The notes under the pieces were generated by a model that worked only from the letters and a program-made list of their open reading frames with translations, searched no databases and was not told the origin of the DNA. 6,115 nt of DNA from NCBI GenBank assembly GCA_007120575.1, contig SKNJ01000008.1, positions 1-6,115 on the forward strand. Direction: 5' to 3'. This stretch comes from Thioalkalivibrio sp. (GTDB taxonomy: Bacteria; Pseudomonadota; Gammaproteobacteria; Ectothiorhodospirales; Ectothiorhodospiraceae). Made by a program: the position numbers and the translations under genes. Each line of letters begins with the position of its first letter. Within the stretch, counting starts at the first letter, position 1. Positions 1 through 6,115 of this stretch are shown in pieces.

Positions 1-159
1 GGCCCCTGCATCGCCGGCGAGGTGCTGCGCGGGCTGCGCCGCCCCACCGACTGCCCGGCCTTCGGCCGCGAATGCACGCCGGATACCCCGCTGGGCGCGC
101 CCATGGTCTCCTCCGAAGGGGCCTGTGCCGCCTACCTGCATTACCGGGGCGAGGGATGA
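1..159 (+). CDS. hypD: HypD, hydrogenase maturation Fe-S scaffold protein (C-terminal 52 residues, cut by the window edge)
   Basis: HypD, with HypC, is the scaffold on which the Fe(CN)2CO group of [NiFe]-hydrogenases is assembled in the cytoplasm. Only the C-terminal end is visible, in frame 1 from the first base to a TGA at 157-159. The fragment carries the family's C-terminal signature: [11 protein letters not shown], then [11 protein letters not shown] (residues 17-27 of the fragment), then [16 protein letters not shown] near the end. The conserved cysteines in these motifs belong to the region that binds the [4Fe-4S] cluster in known HypD proteins. The stop overlaps the hypE start codon (ATGA), which points to translational coupling and the common hypD-hypE order. 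The family is about 370 residues long, so most of the gene lies to the left. The identification rests on the C-terminal motifs and on the next gene being hypE. Confidence 0.93.
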   Translation, partial: GPCIAGEVLRGLRRPTDCPAFGRECTPDTPLGAPMVSSEGACAAYLHYRGEG

Positions 160-1160
160 CCACCGAGGTCGTGCGGCTGGCGCATGGCGGCGGTGGCCGA
201 CTGCAGGCCAGGCTGCTGGACGAGGTGATCCTGCCGACGCTGGGCACCCGGGCCCGCGCCGCCCCCGATGCGGCCGTGCTCGACGCGCCGGGCGGACGCC
301 TGGCGCTGACCACCGACAGCTTCGTCGTGCGCCCGTTGTTCTTCCCCGGCGGCGACATCGGGCGCCTCGCGGTGCACGGCACGGTCAACGACCTGGCGAT
401 GGCCGGGGCGCGGCCGCTGTGGCTGACCCTGGGGCTGATCCTGGAGGAGGGGCTCGCGCTGGCCGACCTGCAGCGCATCCTCGCCTCCGTGCGCGTGACC
501 GCGCAGGAGTGCGGCGTGCAGGTGGTGGCCGGCGACACCAAGGTGGTGGAGGTCGGGCGCGGCGACGGGGTTTACATCAACACCAGCGGGGTGGGCGTGG
601 TGCCCGAAGGCGTGCAGATCACGCCGGGCGCGATCCGGCCCGGTGATGTACTGCTGGCCAGTGGCGATCTCGGTCGCCATGGCGTCGCAATCCTCGCTGC
701 CCGCGAGCACCTCGGCCTGGACCCGCCGATCCCCAGTGACAGCGCATCGGTCGCCGGGGCCGTGGCCGCGCTGCTGGCCGCTGGCGTGCCAGTCCGTGCA
801 CTGCGCGATCCGACCCGCGGTGGCACGGTCGCCGCACTGCAGGAGCTGGCCGATGCCTCCGGCTGCCGGCTGGTGCTGGACGATACCGCGATCCCCGTGC
901 GCGACGACGTGCGCGGAGCCTGCGAGATCCTGGGCCTGGACCCGTTGCACTCCGCCTGCGAGGGCCGCTTCCTGGTGGCGGTCCCGGAGGCCGCCGCCGG
1001 CTCGGCGCTATCGGTTCTGCGCACACGCCCCGAGACGGCGGGTGCGGTCGCCGTTGGGTGGGCGGAGACGGGCGACCCGGCCGTTCTCCGGCGCCTCGCG
1101 ACGGGTGTGGAACGCCGCGTGGTGCTCCCGGCCGGCGAACAGCTGCCCCGGATCTGCTGA
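156..1160 (+). CDS. hypE: HypE, hydrogenase maturation carbamoyl dehydratase
   Basis: HypE takes the carbamoyl group that HypF places on its C-terminal cysteine and dehydrates it with ATP to a thiocyanate. The cyanide then passes to the iron held by HypC-HypD, to become a ligand of the [NiFe] site. The 334-residue product has the normal family length and the AIR-synthase/PurM-like fold. Visible motifs are HGGGG (10-14), TTDSF (52-56), VNDLAMAGA (77-85), GDTKVVE (126-132), GDLGRHG (170-176) and DPTRGG (218-223), and it ends in PRIC with Cys334 as the modified residue. The start is the ATG at 156: it overlaps the hypD stop by four bases and puts HGGGG at the expected distance from the N-terminus. 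The open frame continues upstream to an ATG at 72, but that part lies inside hypD in another frame. One oddity is ACEGR at 267-271, where many HypE proteins have ANEG. Confidence 0.96.
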   Translation: MTTEVVRLAHGGGGRLQARLLDEVILPTLGTRARAAPDAAVLDAPGGRLALTTDSFVVRPLFFPGGDIGRLAVHGTVNDLAMAGARPLWLTLGLILEEGLALADLQRILASVRVTAQECGVQVVAGDTKVVEVGRGDGVYINTSGVGVVPEGVQITPGAIRPGDVLLASGDLGRHGVAILAAREHLGLDPPIPSDSASVAGAVAALLAAGVPVRALRDPTRGGTVAALQELADASGCRLVLDDTAIPVRDDVRGACEILGLDPLHSACEGRFLVAVPEAAAGSALSVLRTRPETAGAVAVGWAETGDPAVLRRLATGVERRVVLPAGEQLPRIC

Positions 1161-1183
1161 CCGCGGTGGCTTGTGCGCGGTAT

Positions 1184-1205
1184 CGTATTCGCCAGCCCGT
1201 ATTCG
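1184..1205 (+). repeat. 8-bp direct repeat CGTATTCG, two copies 14 bp apart
   Basis: CGTATTCG occurs at 1184-1191 and again at 1198-1205 in the 57-base gap between hypE and the small membrane-protein gene. The second copy runs into the GGAG ribosome-binding sequence of that gene. The repeat is exact. It could be an operator half-site pair or chance; I see no convincing -35/-10 pair around it. Confidence 0.4.
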
Positions 1206-1208
1206 GAG
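1205..1208 (+). promoter_or_regulatory. ribosome-binding site that sets the start of the small membrane-protein gene
   Basis: GGAG lies nine bases upstream of the ATG at 1218. It favours this start over the in-frame GTG at 1173, which would place 15 extra residues before the signal peptide. Confidence 0.6.
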
Positions 1209-1217
1209 TGTTCTGAC

Positions 1218-1445
1218 ATGATGACCCGTGGCCTGCTGTGCCTGTCCCTGCTTTCCGCCAGCGTCCCGGCCCTGGCCCATCCCGGCCATGGCTACGGAGA
1301 TGGCTACGCGCTGCTGCATTACCTGAGTGCGCCCGAGCATGCGCCCGAGTATGCGATCGGGCTGTTGCTGGCGCTGGCGCTGGCGCTGGGGGTGGTTGGC
1401 GGGCTGGTTGTCGGGTGGCGGATCCGGGGCCGCCGGCGCGGGTGA
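1218..1445 (+). CDS. small exported single-helix membrane protein with a histidine-bearing periplasmic segment, linked to hypE
   Basis: No named function can be assigned. The 75-residue product starts with a classic signal peptide (residues 1-20, ending in ALA). A short segment with four histidines (His21, 24, 34, 41) and several acidic residues follows. A hydrophobic helix at about 46-67 comes next, and then an arginine-rich tail (RIRGRRRG). After cleavage the histidine part should face the periplasm and the basic tail the cytoplasm, in line with the positive-inside rule. The mature N-terminus, HPGHG, resembles the start of mature HupE/UreJ nickel permeases (from knowledge of that family), but the other helices of such a permease are absent. 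The gene lies 57 bases after hypE on the same strand and is probably part of its transcript. A role in nickel binding or hydrogenase assembly is inference. Start: ATG at 1218 with GGAG upstream; a second ATG at 1221 is possible. Confidence 0.72.
   Translation: MMTRGLLCLSLLSASVPALAHPGHGYGDGYALLHYLSAPEHAPEYAIGLLLALALALGVVGGLVVGWRIRGRRRG
1329..1352 (+). repeat. 12-bp tandem duplication inside the small membrane-protein gene
   Basis: Two adjacent 12-base units, GCGCCCGAGCAT and GCGCCCGAGTAT, differ at one base. They encode the repeated peptide APEH-APEY just before the membrane helix, and the second unit replaces the histidine by tyrosine. This looks like a recent in-frame duplication. Confidence 0.7.
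1367..1390 (+). repeat. hexanucleotide repeat GCTGGC, nearly four units, in the membrane-helix coding region
   Basis: Three exact GCTGGC units followed by GCTGGG encode alternating leucine and alanine in the transmembrane helix. Changes in copy number would keep the frame and alter helix length by two residues per unit. Confidence 0.65.
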
Positions 1446-1452
1446 GGCGCGG
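1433..1452 (+). terminator. weak hairpin at the convergent gene ends, possible terminator
   Basis: CCGGCGC (1433-1439) can pair with GCGCGG (1447-1452) with one bulged G, giving a six-pair stem that spans the stop codon of the small gene and is followed by TTTGCTCT. The T run is short, so this is a poor intrinsic terminator, but it sits where two convergent transcripts must end. Confidence 0.22.
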
Positions 1453-1458
1453 TTTGCT

Positions 1459-2349
1459 CTACTTCCGAACCGGCTTCTCCCAGGTGGCGGTCGCGCGGCG
1501 GTAGAAGGCAAGGTCCTCGGTGGTCGCACCCTGCAGGCCGCAGACCGCTGCGGCAAACTCGAGGGCACGATGCAGGATCGCGGGCCAGTCCCAGCCGCGC
1601 TGCATGCCGAGAATCACGACGCTCGCGAAGGCATCACCGGCGCCAACGGCATCGCGCAGATGCGGGACGGCGGGCGCCGGTGCCTGGTACCGTTCGCCGG
1701 TGGTGGTGTGGATCGTCGCGCCATCCTTGCCATGGGTCACGATCAGCGCCGAACGGATCGCGCAGCGCTCCAGCAGTGTCGCGGCCCGCTGGTCGGCCGG
1801 CACATCGGGCGCCAGCTCGGCTGCCTCCTCGTGGTTCAGCTTCACGACATCCGCTTTTCGCACCAGCGCGAGTACGTCGTCGATCGCGTACCAGGGCGCG
1901 CGCAGGTTCACGTCCACGAAGCGGTGGTCGGCGCGCGCGCGCAGGCGTTCGAGTAGCACGCGATTGCCCGAACGCAGTGCCAGGGTACCGTGATAGAGGA
2001 AGGCCGCAGTGTCGGGCAGGTTGTCGGCCCAGCTGTCGGGGACGTCGTCGTAGGCCTGGTCCGGGAGGATGGTGTAGCTCGGCTCGCCATGTTCCAGCGT
2101 GACGCGGACCTGCCCGGTCGGGGCCTCCGGATGTACATAAAGCCCGCGCCGCTGCATGCCGATCGCTTCCATGCGCTGGCGGATCAGGGCCCCGTTGGCG
2201 TCGTCCCCGATGCCGCCGACGAAACACGCGGGTTCGTGGAGCTGATGCAGGTTCCAGGCGACATTGAACGGCGCCCCTCCGAGGACGCGTGTGCCGTCCG
2301 GGAAGATGTCGAACAGGGCCTCGCCAAGGATCAGGTGGGGACGGGTCAT
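1459..2349 (-). CDS. PfkB-family carbohydrate kinase, fructokinase-like
   Basis: A cytoplasmic sugar kinase of the ribokinase/PfkB superfamily, predicted to phosphorylate a sugar at the expense of ATP; fructose to fructose 6-phosphate is the best guess. The 296-residue protein has family-typical length. Visible motifs are GGAPFNVAWNL (24-34, the sugar-side signature), VGGIGDD (44-50), VNLRAPW (147-153, like the DVNLRxPW motif of bacterial fructokinases), KLNHEE (170-175), VTHGKDG (204-210) and the second PfkB signature DAVGAGDAF (233-241), in which Asp239 is the expected catalytic base. The ATG at 2349 has GGAGAG upstream and lies 17 bases after the stop of the diguanylate cyclase gene, so the two are probably co-transcribed. 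No sucrose or fructose transport or synthesis gene is seen nearby. The exact substrate is not proven: adenosine, ketogluconate and other sugar kinases share the fold. Confidence 0.88.
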   Translation of the reverse strand: MTRPHLILGEALFDIFPDGTRVLGGAPFNVAWNLHQLHEPACFVGGIGDDANGALIRQRMEAIGMQRRGLYVHPEAPTGQVRVTLEHGEPSYTILPDQAYDDVPDSWADNLPDTAAFLYHGTLALRSGNRVLLERLRARADHRFVDVNLRAPWYAIDDVLALVRKADVVKLNHEEAAELAPDVPADQRAATLLERCAIRSALIVTHGKDGATIHTTTGERYQAPAPAVPHLRDAVGAGDAFASVVILGMQRGWDWPAILHRALEFAAAVCGLQGATTEDLAFYRRATATWEKPVRK

Positions 2350-2354
2350 GGGAT

Positions 2355-2360
2355 CTCTCC
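2355..2360 (-). promoter_or_regulatory. ribosome-binding site of the PfkB kinase gene
   Basis: GGAGAG on the minus strand, five bases before the ATG at 2349, lies within the 17-base gap after the cyclase stop. It supports this start and independent initiation within an operon. Confidence 0.6.
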
Positions 2361-2366
2361 AGGTAT

Positions 2367-3653
2367 TTACTGCGCGGCGATCTCGATCCGGTTACGGCCC
2401 TTTTTCTTGGCCTGCAACAGGGCGTGGTCCGCAGTATCAAAGACGCGTTGCGGGTCGCTGGCGGAGGTTGCCGGGGCCAGACCGGCAGAGATCGTAACCT
2501 GCAGGCGCGTGGTGCCGGCGCGCACGATCAGGTCGTGAACCTGCTGGCGGATGGCCTCGGCCTGCTCGCGCGCGGCGCCCACATCGCGGTACAGGATCAT
2601 CACGAACTCCTCGCCACCGTAGCGGCCCACGAAGTCGGGCTCGCGGATGCCGTCGGCGAGGATCTCGGCCACGGCTTTCAGCACCTTGTCTCCCGAGCTG
2701 TGTCCGTACTCGTCGTTGATGACCTTGAAGTGGTCGATGTCCCAGACAATCAGGGTGGCGGGATTGCCGGCCTTCAGGTAACCGGGCAGTTCGGCGAGTT
2801 CCTGAGTAAAGGCCTGGCGGTTGGCAAGTCCGGTCAGGCTGTCGCGGATCGCGTCGGCGCGCGCCTGTTCCAGGCGCCGCTGCAGATCCTGCATCTGTGA
2901 TTCCAGGTGCTGGCCCTTGGCGCGCAGCGCACGGTTGCGTTCCAGCGCGGCCAGCAATTCCGCCTCCTGGGTATCGCGAAACGTGGTGACGCGTTCCACC
3001 ACCGAGTCCAGGCCCTTGGTGACCTCGCGCCGCAGGAGCTGGATATCGGAGATGTCGATCACCCGTCCCTTCAAGTGCTGTACGTCGTCGGAGATGTCGT
3101 TTTGCAGGGTGGAGATCGCATCGCGTGTCCGCTCGCCCCGGGTGTCGTCCTCGGACAGCGCGGTGTCGACGTCTTCGAGGCGATTCCAGATCTCGCCAAC
3201 AACCTCGGTGAGTTCCTCGCGTTCGGAGATGGCCTGGTCGCATTGCTCGTGCAGCACCTGGAACAGGCGCCCGAGGCTCCGATCGATCTCCGGGAGATCG
3301 AGCCGGTCGGTCGCGCGTTCCAGGGCATCCAGCTCGTTGTCGAGAAAAGAGAAACCGGTCAGGCCCCGTTTCACGGTCGTCAGGACGCCCTCGGCCAGAT
3401 CCTGCCGCTGGTCGCTGGCGCGGATCGCATCAGCGAGCTGTGCGCTCAGGCGGTCCAGCCACTGGGTATCACCGGGGTCTTCCTCGATCGCCCGCGTCAG
3501 ATCGTGGACTGCACCCTCCAGTGCCGGCACCCGGGCGGCCACCACCGCCAGCGCGCGCAGGGCGACGCGACGCATGGAGCGCAGCCGGGTCTGCTCTGTC
3601 TCCAGCGCGCGTTCCAGGTCGATGATGGTCTTGCGGAATTCGGTCTCGGACAT
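2367..3653 (-). CDS. diguanylate cyclase with a long helical N-terminal region and C-terminal GGDEF domain
   Basis: Predicted to make cyclic di-GMP from two GTP. The 428-residue protein has no signal peptide or membrane helix, so it should be cytoplasmic. Residues 1 to about 265 are charged and helical. They contain no PAS, GAF or receiver motif that I recognise, and the part before the catalytic domain (about 225-265, LLAALERNRALRAK onward) reads as a coiled coil likely to mediate dimerisation. The GGDEF domain follows: DSLTGLANR (271-279), WDIDHFK (304-310), GHSSGD (317-322) and the active-site loop GGEEF (346-350). REPD at 337-340, five residues before the loop, is a complete RxxD inhibitory site, so product inhibition is expected. 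No EAL domain is present. The ATG at 3653 has AAGGGA six bases upstream. It is the first gene of a likely two-gene operon with the PfkB kinase and is preceded by a 262-base non-coding region. The input signal is unknown. Confidence 0.93.
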   Translation of the reverse strand: MSETEFRKTIIDLERALETEQTRLRSMRRVALRALAVVAARVPALEGAVHDLTRAIEEDPGDTQWLDRLSAQLADAIRASDQRQDLAEGVLTTVKRGLTGFSFLDNELDALERATDRLDLPEIDRSLGRLFQVLHEQCDQAISEREELTEVVGEIWNRLEDVDTALSEDDTRGERTRDAISTLQNDISDDVQHLKGRVIDISDIQLLRREVTKGLDSVVERVTTFRDTQEAELLAALERNRALRAKGQHLESQMQDLQRRLEQARADAIRDSLTGLANRQAFTQELAELPGYLKAGNPATLIVWDIDHFKVINDEYGHSSGDKVLKAVAEILADGIREPDFVGRYGGEEFVMILYRDVGAAREQAEAIRQQVHDLIVRAGTTRLQVTISAGLAPATSASDPQRVFDTADHALLQAKKKGRNRIEIAAQ

Positions 3654-3659
3654 GCGTTG

Positions 3660-3665
3660 TCCCTT
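3660..3665 (-). promoter_or_regulatory. ribosome-binding site of the diguanylate cyclase gene
   Basis: AAGGGA on the minus strand, six bases before the ATG at 3653, supports that start. Confidence 0.6.
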
Positions 3666-3758
3666 GTTCGGGCCGGCCGGTGTGAGCGTGCCGGGTGGTG
3701 GTTGCTACGCTGATATCGGCTCCGGCGACCCAGCCCCGGAGCCCCGTACTGGCAGTCT

Positions 3759-3905
3759 GTCGGATTTGGGGCTGATCTTCTGGGCGCAGCGAGAGAGGGC
3801 CCCATGTCCCGTTCTGTCTCGCCACATAGTCCCCGCTGTGCGCCTCGAGAGACCGAAAAAAGTCTCGCCCTCCCGCCACGCTCGCGACGATCGCCCAAAT
3901 CCGAC
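3759..3905. repeat. 147-bp element bounded by a perfect 12-bp inverted repeat with imperfect inward extension
   Basis: GTCGGATTTGGG at 3759-3770 is the exact reverse complement of CCCAAATCCGAC at 3894-3905. Further inward the arms stay alignable with small bulges: GATC (3774-3777 with 3889-3892), TC with GA (3779-3780 with 3886-3887), GCG (3784-3786 with 3883-3885), AGCG (3788-3791 with 3879-3882) and GAGGGC (3795-3800 with 3867-3872). That makes about 31 paired positions over arms of 42 and 39 bases. The central part can form a smaller hairpin (TCTCG 3817-3821 with CGAGA 3846-3850, and CACA 3823-3826 with TGTG 3837-3840). I see no target-site duplication at the ends. The whole could fold as a long branched hairpin in DNA or RNA. 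Whether it is a decayed MITE, a structured RNA or a regulatory leader cannot be decided here. Confidence 0.6.
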
Positions 3906-3915
3906 CCGTTGACGG

Positions 3916-4770
3916 CTAGTGGCGGGCGTCATGCAGCGCCTGGCGCCGCGGGATCTCGATCTCGATACCGACCGGAAGGTGGTCCGACAAGGCCACGTTG
4001 TAAACGCGGACATCGCTGACGTGCAAGTCCGGGGTCAGCAGGATATGGTCGAACACACGCCGCGGGTCCCAGGAGGGATAGGTCGCCGGGCAGGCCATCG
4101 GTTCCATCAGGCCGGTCCGGGCGACCAGGCGCCGGATCTCGCGGCTGTCCTGCTGGCAGTTCAGGTCGCCCATCACGACTGCGTGGCGCAGCCCCTGGAT
4201 ACGCTCCGCTACGTAGTCGAGCTGCATCTGGCGGGCACGCCGGCCCAGCGCCAGGTGCAGCAGGAACAGCACCAGTTCCTCGCCCTCGCCCATCGCGTAG
4301 CGTGCCTCGATCGCGCCGCGCCCGGGCAGGGGGCCGGGCAGGCGATGCATAATCACGCCCTCGGGCTCCAGACGCGAGAACAGGGCCAGCGAATGCTTGG
4401 CGAACTGGCCGAGGTCGCGGTTCACCCGGGTGTAGGTGTGCGGAAAGTGCGCCCGCTCCGAGAGATACGAGGAGAGATCGACAAATCGGCTGCGCAGGCT
4501 GCCGGCGTCCAGTTCCTGGACCCCGACGATGTCGAAGTCGGTGATAAAGCGCGCTACCCGGTCGAGGTTGCTGAGGCGCCCGCCATACGGCAGGACGTGC
4601 TTCCAGCTGTTGGTCAGGTAGTGATGCAGGCGCGAGGACTGGATCCCGACCTGGGCATTGAAGCTCAGCAGCCGCAGGTGCTGGCTGTCGCGCTCGTGCT
4701 GATAGGTGAGCTCGGGGGGATGTGCGGTCGCCGGCACCCGCGTGGCGTCCCCGGTCTCGTTGTCGGTCAT
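3916..4770 (-). CDS. endonuclease/exonuclease/phosphatase (EEP) family protein
   Basis: A metal-dependent phosphoesterase of the EEP (DNase I/exonuclease III-like) superfamily; the substrate is unknown. With the ATG at 4770 the product has 284 residues and shows all core motifs in order: LLSFNAQ (34-40, metal-side Asn38), VGVQELD (83-88-region, Glu86), LLHLAL (170-175, His172), MGDLN (200-204, Asp202 and Asn204), FDHILL (240-245) and SDHLPV (262-267, catalytic His264). No signal peptide or membrane helix is evident, so it is probably cytoplasmic. The ATG at 4770 has GAGGGA seven bases upstream. An in-frame GTG at 4815 would add 15 polar residues, also has an AGGGG-like sequence before it, and would leave only 16 bases to the acetolactate synthase stop; it remains possible. 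The gene follows the acetolactate synthase gene on the same strand and is probably co-transcribed. Nuclease, lipid or nucleotide phosphatase activity cannot be told apart from sequence alone. Confidence 0.87.
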   Translation of the reverse strand: MTDNETGDATRVPATAHPPELTYQHERDSQHLRLLSFNAQVGIQSSRLHHYLTNSWKHVLPYGGRLSNLDRVARFITDFDIVGVQELDAGSLRSRFVDLSSYLSERAHFPHTYTRVNRDLGQFAKHSLALFSRLEPEGVIMHRLPGPLPGRGAIEARYAMGEGEELVLFLLHLALGRRARQMQLDYVAERIQGLRHAVVMGDLNCQQDSREIRRLVARTGLMEPMACPATYPSWDPRRVFDHILLTPDLHVSDVRVYNVALSDHLPVGIEIEIPRRQALHDARH

Positions 4771-4777
4771 GCCCTGG

Positions 4778-4783
4778 TCCCTC
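4778..4783 (-). promoter_or_regulatory. ribosome-binding site favouring the ATG start of the EEP-family gene
   Basis: GAGGGA on the minus strand, seven bases before the ATG at 4770, is the main reason for choosing this start over the GTG at 4815. Confidence 0.5.
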
Positions 4784-4831
4784 TGGTCCTGCCCGGATTC
4801 CGCGCGGCGCGCCACCCGGAATCCCCTGTGT

Positions 4832-6115
<1,284 letters not shown>

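Larger units (their letters stand above)
3654..3915. other. intergenic region between the phosphatase-family gene and the diguanylate cyclase gene
   Basis: These 262 bases hold no open frame with convincing protein character. The frames crossing it are extensions of shadows from neighbouring genes. It must contain the promoter of the cyclase-kinase pair if that pair is not read through from 3916 onward, but I could not find a clear sigma-70 or sigma-54 promoter on the minus strand. It contains a large imperfect inverted repeat (3759-3905), a second inverted repeat that overlaps its left arm (CAGCCCC at 3731-3737 against GGGGCTG at 3768-3774), a run of six A (six T on the minus strand, 3856-3861), and two copies of GTCTCGCC (3816-3823 and 3862-3869). 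Confidence 0.7.

Noticed and set aside
72..155. ATG at 72 as the start of hypE
   Set aside because: It would add 28 residues not found in HypE and overlap hypD by 88 bases; the ATG at 156 gives the usual N-terminus and a 4-base overlap.
141..950. Long minus-strand open frames opposite hypE
   Set aside because: HypE is certain from its motifs, and the antisense product is His/Gln/Gly-rich without any domain.
1173..1217. GTG at 1173 as the start of the small membrane-protein gene
   Set aside because: It would bury the signal peptide behind 15 residues, and no good ribosome-binding site precedes it; ATG at 1218 has GGAG at the right distance.
3654..3758. Sigma-70 or sigma-54 promoter for the diguanylate cyclase
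   Set aside because: I looked for TTGACA/TATAAT and GG-N10-GC patterns on the minus strand and found only poor matches, such as TATCAG near 3712 without a -35.
3846..3869. GAGAC, then CGAAAAAA, then GTCTC as an intrinsic terminator
   Set aside because: The stem is only five pairs and the A/T run is in the loop, not after the stem. On the minus strand the six T are preceded by GC-rich sequence, but I found no stem ending there longer than four pairs.
2821..3912. A 363-codon + strand open frame opposite the diguanylate cyclase
   Set aside because: Its product is extremely rich in Ser and Arg, typical of the complement of a GC-rich coding strand, and it opposes a clear GGDEF protein.
3654..3915. 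c-di-GMP riboswitch in front of the diguanylate cyclase gene
   Set aside because: The conserved core sequences of the known c-di-GMP riboswitch classes are not recognisable on the minus strand.

Overview
The window is GC-rich and gene-dense. Its codon use and gene content fit a proteobacterium, most likely a gammaproteobacterium such as a chemolithoautotrophic or halophilic Chromatiales/Ectothiorhodospiraceae type; this placement is inference from protein character, not a database match. There are six protein genes of recognisable or partly recognisable type plus one small membrane protein. I see no rRNA, tRNA, CRISPR array or transposase.

Left part (1-1445, + strand): the 3' end of a [NiFe]-hydrogenase maturation operon. 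The last 52 codons of hypD overlap the start of a complete hypE by four bases. HypE keeps its C-terminal PRIC tail, whose cysteine carries the nascent cyanide ligand. After a 57-base gap comes a 75-residue protein with a signal peptide, a short histidine-bearing periplasmic stretch and one membrane helix. It is probably the last gene of the hyp transcript.

Middle part (1459-3653, - strand): two genes facing the hyp operon, with only 13 bases between the converging stop codons. The upstream one encodes a soluble diguanylate cyclase: a long helical N-terminal region, then a GGDEF domain with an intact GGEEF active site and an RxxD inhibitory site. Seventeen bases downstream starts a PfkB-family sugar kinase of the fructokinase type. 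The two look co-transcribed.

Intergenic part (3654-3915): 262 bases without a convincing gene. It holds the most unusual feature of the window, a roughly 147-bp element bounded by a perfect 12-bp inverted repeat. The match continues inward imperfectly, so each arm is about 40 bases. It could be a degenerate MITE-like element, a structured RNA, or the leader or regulatory region of the cyclase-kinase pair.

Right part (3916-6115, - strand): an endonuclease/exonuclease/phosphatase-family protein with all core motifs, preceded by the C-terminal three quarters of a thiamine-diphosphate enzyme of the acetolactate synthase family, closest in motifs to catabolic AlsS. The latter runs off the right edge. 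The two genes are close and co-oriented, so probably an operon.

Apart from the hyp cluster, no single pathway links these genes. The window is mostly ordinary chromosome, with a few small points worth checking.
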